From: Saccharina japonica
Taxonomy: Eukaryota; Sar; Phaeophyceae; Laminariales; Laminariaceae
Assembly (NCBI GenBank): GCA_008828725.1
Contig: MEHQ01002149.1
Span: forward strand, 2,702 to 66,701
Reading direction: 5' to 3'
Length of the DNA: 64,000 nt
The notes under the pieces were generated by a model that worked only from the letters and a program-made list of their open reading frames with translations, searched no databases and was not told the origin of the DNA. Each line of letters starts with the position of its first letter. Within the stretch, counting starts at the first letter, position 1. A program made the position numbers and the translations under genes. This document shows positions 36,801-46,917 of the stretch, one piece after another.

Positions 36801-39800
36801 CAAAACCAACCCCCGGACAAACACGCCAAACAAAAACAAACTCCGCGGTCCACACAACGGCAGCGCTCACCCTAGGAGTTCCGCCGCGGCTCAGCGCAGG
36901 GGCAGAGTTGGACGGGCTGTTCGCCGGAGAGCGGTACTCGAACACGTCCACACCCACCACCCCTTGAGACTGGGGGCGGCAGCGTCCGCGAGAGGTGGAG
37001 TCAAAGCCCATGTTGCTGCTGCTGCTGCTGGTGCTGCGGCGAAGTGCGCCTGGGCGGGGGGGTACCTGAACACGGATGTCGACGTGGCCGGTGCCGTCGA
37101 TGCCTGGTCCTGGTGGCACTCTGCACCGCAACACTGTCGGGGACACGATGTCCGACTGAGGTGTTGCGGTGGATGGGGGTAGTTTTGATTTGGGTTTCAA
37201 GTTTTGTGGTTGTGTGGAATTGGTTTCGGTTTTGGTTGTGATTTGATATTGTTGTTTGATGGTAAATTGTAAAGAAAATACATAAAATATCGCGTTCGTT
37301 TCGTTTCGTTCGTTCCGTTTGTTGGCGCAGGCGTTGCGCGAGAGAAGGGAAGTAAAGGAAATGACACAAAGGAGGGGAGGGAGGGAGGGAGGGAGGGGAA
37401 GCCCGCAAAGGAGCAGGAGATGTAGCGGCAGCAGTACCAGTAGCAGCAGCAACAACAGCAGCAGGAGCAGGAGCAGTACCAGCAGGGGGGTGGGGAGGAG
37501 GGGCAGCAGCAGCAGCAGCGGCAGCAGCGGCAGCGGCAAAAGTGGCAGCGGCATCAGCAGAAGCAGAAGCAGCAGGGGCAGCTGGGGGAGAAGGAGGAGG
37601 AGCAGAAAGCACCAACCTGCAGCCGAGGCGGTCCTCCAGTCGCGATAGTCTTTCCAACAACGAGACACAGCAGGCACACCCCCCTGCCGCCGCCGCCGCT
37701 CCTTCCACCGTGCCGCCGCGTCGCCCCCCCTCCATTAGGGAGGCGTTTCGGTCCAAGGTGCTGTCCGGCCTGCTGCTGCACCTCTGCCCTCCCTCGGGAC
37801 AGTTCGCCGACATGTTCGGCGTGAGCGAGGAGCTGCGCCGGACCGTCCTTGGTATGCTCGGGGCCAGAGACCTCGCCACGTTTGGCTTGGTGAGAAAGAT
37901 GAGGGAGGGAGGGAGGCAGGGGGGGGGTCGGGAGGTCATGTCAGTTCGTGGTCAAAACGGGATCATCGGGACATTGCATTTGCATGTACAGCACGACATG
38001 GAGCTATTACACGTATGAAACGCTAAGCATAACACTGCAATTTTTATGCATGTGCCGACAGGACCACCGGACATATCACGACGAAAGCGCGAGGGGAGGG
38101 GTGCGTGCACACAACAGCAGAATCCCCCGCATCAACAATTATGAGTGTGGATAATTATAATGTTCTGTCCACTCCTTCCCTCGCGCTTTCGTTAGCACCA
38201 GTTCGGAGTCAAGAGTTTGGAGGCGCGGGGGGTCGAGGGGGGGGTGTACTTCATTTTCATGCATGGTCGTAGTCGTATGACCATAGGGGGGTAAAAAACA
38301 CCGCAAAAGGTGGACACCATATTTGACCAAAACAGGGATGAGCGAGGGGGGTTACATTGATGAATGTCTTCTTGTTGAGGGGTTAGCATAAGCTCAGTAG
38401 AGATGGATGGAATCCAAAAATTAATGACTTGAGTTGTTGTTGAATGATTATTTTAGCCAAAACAGGACACGACATGGAGATGGAGGTGTTGGGGGCGGGG
38501 AGGGGGGGTTCGATTGGATTTGATTATTGACGCAAAAGAGGCATGCCATAACGTTAATTTACAGTGGAATTTTTCTGCTGCTGTTTTGTCCACTCGTTCC
38601 CTCGCGCTTTCGTCATCGTCAAATCGGTGTCAATATAGTCACACGTGGACGCCTGGCATACAGCAAAATAACTCTGGGCGAAACATAAGAACCACTCATA
38701 ATTTATATTACTGTATAAACGGTCCTTATATGTATGCCCACATCAGTGGTAGCTCGTGGATAACGGGGCGAGGTTACCCGCAAATATCAAGATGACAAAT
38801 ATATCCTTACAAAAAAGAAGGACTGTAAACGAACATGTTGCTGTACGGGTACTGATACGGGGGACCATAGTAAATAGGACCAAGTATTGTTATGTAATAG
38901 TAAAGATACTATAGTTATATATATATGGGTTCGTGTGTACTGTAGGTCCCTATTTACTAGTATTTACTATGGTCCTCCGTAATAGGGGCTTGGACATAAA
39001 AAAAATACCTCAACACGTGGGCCACGCGAATGCCCCGCTTTGCACGATAAATAAAAGCCAAGACAAAAAACCTAGGTGGCTCGGGTAAAACTCTGGACTT
39101 AATACAGTCTGGGCAACTCGGAAAACGAGACGCGCAACACATCGATCGGTTGGCCCAGTTCGGAACACAGTCAGTCGTTCGACTGCCTGCTGCGTTGGCA
39201 ACGCCAAAAAACACACAAAATGAACCAAACACCTCAAGACACGGTCAGTCGGAGCACACGCGCCCGAACAAGTCTCAGCCACCGCACTCTCGAGATAGAG
39301 TGTGTCGTTCCCAAAATCCCTCCAATGTCAAAACAACTTCAAACATTCAGAAGCGATTTTGAAAAAACAATGACTTCTCAATTACAATTTCAAAACCACT
39401 CCGATCTCACAAACCACCTCAATCTCAGCCCCCCCCCGCCAATCTCAAAATCGCCCTTCGATCTCAAAAACATCCAACGCAATATAAACCCATATAACCA
39501 TATCCTCACGCATTGATAAATCTCTTACTTCATTCTCGACGTCAACAAACCCAAAAATCACCAACGCAACTTCAATCTAAAAAAATCGATTCGCGTGTGG
39601 CCCCCCACCTGAACGGGACGGTCGGCAAAGAACACCACCGGTCCAGGAGCGCCAACATCTGCATCCAAGGGAGCCGCCAAACATATAAGCAGCTTCGCCC
39701 CTCCGGTTGCAAAGTCCCACGTAGGCGAGAAGTCCACAATGCTCGCCGTTTCCCCTCCGATGCCGGAGAGCCCCGAAGACCCCGAGGGGGGGCCGGCCGG

Positions 39801-42800
39801 GGACAAGGCGGCGGGAACCCCGCCTCCGCCCGCCTCATGATGAACTCCCGGAGAAGACGCGGACGGTGTCGCCGCGCCGATGTTTCCCGCGCCGTGCGCG
39901 CCTCCCCCGCCCTGGTAGCTCTGAGACCACGGGGAGCTAAGTTGGAGCGTCCCCGGGGGAGGGCACTCGCTGCCCCCCGCGACAGACATCCCTACGCCGA
40001 TGCTGCCGCCGCCGCCTCCGCCTCCGTGGGACGACGACGAGGCCGTGAAGCAGGAGGACGGCGGGGGGGAGTTGGCGCCTCGGCTGCTGTTGCTGTGCAT
40101 GCTGTTGCTGCTCGTCAGCGTCGGCCTCTGGTCCCGCCGGGGGGGCGAGCCGACCAACGCCGGCAGTCTCCCCAACGGAGACCGGTGCGACAGCGGCGGC
40201 GAGACGGGGCGGAACGGCGCGTCAACGATGCGCAGACCCTGCATAAAACAACAAAGAAAACAAAACGAGATAGAAAACGACGAGGAGAAGGCGCAAAAGA
40301 CGGGAAGGGGAGGGGGGATGCGAGGGGGAGGGGACGGGATGGTGGGGGAGGGGACGGGACGGTGGGGGAGGAGAGGAAAATAACGAGAAGGGAAAAAGGC
40401 AGAGAGGGAGGGAGGGAGGGAGGGCAAGAGGAAAGGAAAGACGGAGGGTTGGAGGGAGGGGAGGGCGGGGGGGGTAAGAGGACAGGTGGACAGCCGTAGG
40501 ACAACCGAAATGTGGGTGGGTCGGCCGTGTGAGTACAAAAACAAAGGGAGCGAAACTAAATATCTCCCGCTTCCCACGCCAAAGCAAAAAGGCAGTAGCG
40601 GTGGAGACGGCTCCAAAGCCGGACGGGACTGCCAACCAACCACTTCATCGTTTCACCAAGTGAAAGGCCGGTTCGCCCGCAAGTAAAAAATACACGCATA
40701 CCCGCTACAAAAAAAATGAAAATGCCAGGTATTTGTCAACAAAGGATCTTAACCCTCCTTTGGAGGGGTTCTGGCTAGAGGCGGCCCGCGAGGCGGTTAA
40801 TGGCCAACACTCAACGGTCAAGGGGCTAGGCAAAACAAATATTGCTTCAACAAAAAACAAATTCAACAGCGCAAGCGCATGAAAAACCATAAAAAACGAA
40901 ACCGCAAAAGCGAAACCGGACAAGCGAAACGGGACAAGCCAAACCGAAAAACGAAATCGAAAAAATAAGTGAGACAGCAAAAAGCTAACCCGAAAAAATT
41001 GAAACCACAGGCAAATGAAACCAGGAGTGCACGTTACGCGTCACATGTACGCTCGCGTTCGCAAACACATGCGCCGTGCGCAAAGTCCTTGCCGTGCTCG
41101 CGCGGAACTATAAAACAACCCCCGGCGGGAAATGCCTCCAAGTCTCTAATTTTGCTCCGGAATGCGATGACAGATGACAGTGTTCCCTCCGTTGTGTTCA
41201 CGTCGCTCAAGGTTCGCGGTTGCCGTTCACACTTTTAGCCGATTTCGTGCGAACGGACGCCGTTTCCACTTTTTTTAAGCCGGAACATGCATATCCCTGA
41301 GCAAGAAAATAAAACCAATCGAAACAGCACCAAAATAAACCATAAAAAAGCGAAACCACGACCAAGCGACACCGCAAAACAAGCGAAAATCCCCACGCCA
41401 CTTTCACGTCACGCACGCACCTGCGTCGAGCTATTAGCGATATCTTCACAATCCGGCGACGTATTCGCCCGGCGCCTCATCGGCCCGGACCCCCCATCAG
41501 CCTCGTACCCCCCTCCAGCCCCCCCCCCCCTCACCCCCCCACCGCCTCCACCACCACCGGCGCTAACCCCGACTCTAAGGCAGAAGCCTGCCGGGGGCGA
41601 CAGGTCGGATGGTGCCATCGCCGCCTGGCTCCCACCAGAGTGGTTGTTGTTGTTGTTGTTATTGTTGTTGTTGGCGATGTTGTTGATCTGACCCGATACC
41701 GCGAGAAGGTCTTCGCCGTCCACGAGGAAGGACCGGAACAGGTCGTTCATATCCTCGTCCGTGTTAGAGCCGTTGGCGCCGCCGTTCACGTCGCCGACAC
41801 CAAGACCCTCGAACTCTGAAACCAACGGTAAAAAATTAATGCCGCGGTTGTAATGCGGGGGGTACGAGACAAGTTTATACGTGGAAGGGGGGATGGGGGG
41901 GGGGGTCAGTAGAGGCGAGAAAACCTGATAGTAGGTATGTATCCGTGGGACTGGGTGAAAACCAACCACTGCTATGACAGGGTGGAAACCAAAGCCCAAA
42001 CCATGTTAATCTCATGTATACGTACCGGTTTTAGTGTCGCTGGCGGTTTCAGGGCTATCATAGGGGCTGTAGGGTTTTATAGAGATATATCCGGTATGTG
42101 ACTGGGTGAAAACCAACCACTGTGATTGGGTCAAAATCACAGTCCGACCCATGTTAATCTTATGTATACGTACCGGTCATAGTGTCGCTGGCGGTTTCAG
42201 GGTTAGGGTTGTCGGGTTTTATAGAGATATATCCAGTACATGCACACAGGGACGTGGAGGGGGGCGGGGATCAGAGGTGAGAACACCTACTGTGGTTGTA
42301 AGCGCTTTGACTGGGTGAAAACCACACCCAAACCAAGATTATACCGGTTTTAGTGTTGTTGAGGGTAAAGCCACTTGACATATCATACCCCCCCCCCCCC
42401 CCCCCCCCCCAAGAATAGTAATACGAACACTATTAGTAGAAAAAAAACAATACCTGGTACGTATGATACTTGTATCTGGTTCACATTTCGGGGCTGTGGG
42501 TTTCCCTTAAGCCTGAAGCCTAAACATACATATATATGATGCAGCAGCATTTACTTTCGTCAGGGGTGGGTTTTGCTCCGCTTGAGGGATGGCCGGCGGA
42601 AGGTTAAGGGGGGGGCGGGGAGGGGCGGATTTTTTTTTTTTCGTGTGTCCAGAATATGATTTTAAATTTTGTAAATTTGAATTTTTTGGTATGTGAACCC
42701 CTCGGGCAACCAATCATATGATGTATTTGTAGTAAACTGGTATGTCCCTACCGTACGTAGTCCCGAGAGGTTCGGGGTGGGGAAGAGGCGGGGCGGGGGG

Positions 42801-45800
42801 GGGGGGGGGGGAGGAGCCGTACGTAGTACATACAGTACGTACAATGGTTAACGTGTAGTGGCATCAAGGAAAGGCAGTATATGCTGGTTTGTTCCGCTTA
42901 ACAAAGCTAAACCATCTCCGACACCATCGCACGGGGCTAGGGCTAAAGATATGCATACACATTTTAATATCAATACCTGGTACCAATGATTCGGAAACGT
43001 CCTTTCAGTAGCCCCCAACGCCAAAAAGAAGACAGAGAAAGAGCGAGGAAAAAACAAAGACCCGATGCGAAGCGAGGCTACGAGCTGTGCTGTTGCCGTT
43101 GTCGGGCACGCATCGTAGTTCTCTCCGTTCCGTCACCAGCACGACGTCAAATATACACCCGGTTACGTATATCATATTATAGGACAAACGCACCCCACCC
43201 TTCCTTTCTCTGTCCCCCTTTCCCTCACCTAAACCGCCAATGTCCTCATCGGCAAACCCGCTGGCGTTCAGGGCCGCCGCCGCCGCCTGCTGGTGGTGTG
43301 CGTCCATCCCCTTCTTCGTCTCCCAGAAGGCCACCGTCGATCCCGGTCCCCCCTCACCCCCCACCTGGCGACTGCCTGGTGGCGAGGGCATCGACGCCCG
43401 AATAGCCGCGACGTCCCCCCCGCCCCCCACGTGCCCATTGCCTCCTCCCCCAACTCCTCCGTTCATCGCGTACAAATCATTGCCGCCATTACCACCACCT
43501 CCTGCCCACACGGTGTTGTGCACGGCTGCGCCTCGAGCGTCCTGCGGGCCGCCGCCGCCGCCGTACCTACCGCCACCATTGCTGTTGCGCGCACCCGGCG
43601 CTACCTTACCGCTACCTCCAACCCATCCTCCGCCGCAATCGTTAGCGCCTCCTAAACCGCCACCGCCTCGAAAACAACCCTCCTCCTTCTTCACCGAGGA
43701 AGGGCAAGACGACGACACCGTCACCAGCGACAAGCACTTGTCGCCGCCGCCGGAAGACGGCGACGACTGACCGGAGGTGTCCGACGAGGGCACAACGGCG
43801 ACGGCAGCCGCCGACACCGCCGCCGCCGCCGCGTGCGCCGCGGCTCCCGCCGCCTGCGCCGCCAGGTCCTCCCTGCGGCTGTCGCGGCGCGACGGCGGCA
43901 AGAAGAGGTTTCCGTCGCGGGGCAGCTGCGTGCCGCGCCCTCGCCAGCACTCTTCGCTCGTCAACGGTCGCGCTACGCCGGCCGCGCCGAATGGGCTGCG
44001 TCGGGCGAATCCTCGCGCCTCCTCGTCGTCGAGGTAGTGTACGAGCTGGTCGCCCCAGGTAACGTTCTGGTGGTGTCCACCGCCGCCGCCGCCACCGCGC
44101 CCACCGCCTGCGCCGCCTCGGGAGGAGCCGTTGGGGGCTACAGACGGGGGTTCGAGGGCGTAACGGCGTCGCCAGAAGCAGGCAGACCCGGATCCGCGCG
44201 ACGAGTACGAGTTGACGGCGTGCCGCCCGTTGACCTTCATCTTCACCACGTCCTCCCGGATCTGGCAAAGTGAATAATTGTTATCGTTGTCGTTAATGGG
44301 AGTTCACATGTTTCGATATTTGGTTCCGCGATTTCAGAACATGTGTATGTGAGGAAGGAAGGGGACGGCTGGTTGAGGGTTTGTGGTGGGAGGGGGGGGG
44401 GGGGGGGGTCGGATGGTGATCATGATGAACCCCGATCTTTCAAAGATCGATAAACAACAACACAAAATGATCTTCCTGGTTGCGTATGAAAATTATACCA
44501 TATCGTACGCAAAAATATCATATACTCCGGATATAACTATCCTATTAATACGTATCATCATGTCCCTAAATGTAGAAACATTTGCATTGCATATTCATAT
44601 ACGAACGATCCTTATATTCCGGGACAAACGTAAATCAAGTACACAAATATTCCGTACCGCCGTATAAATTATTGAAGTTATTTACGGTAAATCCGAGGAT
44701 AGTGTGGCTGTCAAGAGCTGTCACGAGACGGAAGTTCTTGGTTCTTACGTAGAGCCTCCCTCTTTGGCCACGGAGAAACATATGAGACGTCCCGTGTACA
44801 TAACAGCTGTACCAAAAACGAAAAAACAAAAACACGAAAAAAAAACGAAAAAAACGTACGTACGTACTTTACACACTATTCTGGTATCAATAAGACTTGA
44901 TATGATCAGCTGGATATGACATATGACAGACTGGTTGGCATAACAGCAGACAGGACCAGCACCAGTGTTCTGACCATGACCGGCCTGCTCGTTCACGTCA
45001 AAATAAACCACCACTCAAATAAAATCGTATTACGTATAATCACAAAAAATAAATTCAACTGTCCGTCTGTAGAGTTTAAGCGCATCTCCGGCTCTCAAAC
45101 GCAAAACCCTCACCACCGACAAAAAAAAAAGACAAAGGAGGCGAAGCAAACGCCGCCCCCGACCAGAAAAGCGCATCGAGCGCAAACCGCTCCAAAAACT
45201 TCTCTCCAAGCCCCGAGATCTCGTGGAAGGCCTCGGGGCAAGCAGCGGGCGGGCTAGTCTTCCTTCTCGGGCAGGCAGGCCGCGCATGGTGACGTCACAA
45301 CGATCCGACGGTTGATTTTATCGTGTTCTGCTTCCCAGAAAAAAAAACGAAGTTTCGAAATTCAACAGGCCCACGCAAAAATTTTGGATATGTATTGGAT
45401 GCGTATTACGCGACGCTCGAAACTCCCCAGGTGCTCTTGCCATACGTAACGTACTGGTTGGTTGGCGAAAAGCAATCTAAATAAGCTCTAAACCATCTCG
45501 TATCATGTGTGTGATACAAAGATAACAGCAGGTATGATATGTTCGTACGGCGACGAAAAAAAAAGGAGCCACCTCTGTCTAAAGCATGAATATATCGCCA
45601 CATATAAATATCATTGGATTCGTAGATTAATATCATGTCTGATATACCGGTAAACCGATTTCTGCCGCTGCTGTGTACACCGTAATGTGCAAGACAAAAA
45701 CGTTCATTACGATATGATATATACAAGGTGCACACAACAAATATCTTATTCCGCGGCTTCCGATTGCGATGCCACTTTGGGAGAGGCCGTACGCAAAAAC

Positions 45801-46885
45801 ACACTCACACCTATTAATACTATTTACACGTACCGCTCCCGTAGGACTCGCGTAGAGTATAGAGTATACCGGTGGCACTCGTACAAATGATACGTACAGG
45901 CCACACTCATACAATACGAACATCGTTGGAAACAGACCCATCAAGTAAGTATGAAATGAATACTAATAGTGCGTATATCGCTGAAACAATAATTCGCCAA
46001 ACCGCCGGCTTCCACAGCCAGCCAGCCGCCGGAACATCCTCGCTCTTGCAGTCAGGGAGGCAGAGGGTGAGTGAGCCCTCCCCGGCAGCAAGTGTACCCA
46101 ATGGCAAGCTTCCGCGAGAAAGGCCGAGAAGCGCACTTACTCTGAATTATACCGCCCTTACTTTACATGGCGTTGTTCCACCTGTAAAATCTACCTGGTA
46201 TTATCCTTATTTCCCTGTTTCTCACTGTTTCTGGCTTCCCCCCCGCCGCCGCCGCCCCCGGCCACCCCCAACCAACCACAATTAGCCCACAACCCACAAC
46301 CAACCATCTCCAGCTCTCCAGCGTATTAGATGCCTAGCATACGTACTGAACGATACGATCTGATGATGTGTTTGATGACCTTCCATCTTCCTGGGTGTTC
46401 TTTCGTGCCTGATCTGATGTTACGGCGTGGCGTTGCACGTACACACTTGATACCCCCCCTAGTCTTGAGATACAAAGACAGACTACAAGTGCAGCAGCAT
46501 TGGAATATATACGTATGGCATGCACGTATAATACGTCTCTGATACGAGTCGTGTATACACCATACGATACGATGCGATACGATACGAGTATATGTCATAC
46601 AGCAGAATCCCAATGGATCACCAGGAGCCCAAAGCCCAAAGTGGCGATGAAATGACGCACTGGATCCACGCATCAAAAACATCACACATCTAACTTGCTG
46701 TTGCAAACGCGTCTGTTCCTGACAGCCGCCGGAAGAAGGTTCCCTGCTGCTCCACTTATGTATGTATCATCCATATAAAGATCAATATATTTCTCAACAG
46801 GAACCTTATGATACTTGTTAAAATGCTCCAGTCAGGGGTTAGGGGACAAAAGCCGCGGCAACCACCAGGTGAGGCGTGTTCGGCA

Positions 46886-46917
<32 letters not shown>

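Noticed and set aside
37001-37939. 312-codon minus-strand frame
   Set aside because: Mostly poly-Ala/Pro from GCAGCA/GGGA repeats upstream of the true acceptor at 37155, and in a different frame from the TIG-encoding exon.
43240-44273. Plus-strand frames across the CG-1 exon
   Set aside because: Complement of a Gly/Ala-rich minus exon with recognised CG-1 motifs.
44690-44815. Possible missing CG-1 exon (minus) with a very T-rich acceptor; one frame reads CYVHGTSHMFLRGQRGRLYV
   Set aside because: The resemblance to CG-1 is to a part already encoded by 43229-44261, and the phases do not join to the neighbouring exons.
45170-45290. GC-rich minus-strand block reading PEAFHEISGLGEKFLERFA
   Set aside because: Reads like protein, but has no convincing donor, does not match CG-1 and would not keep phase.
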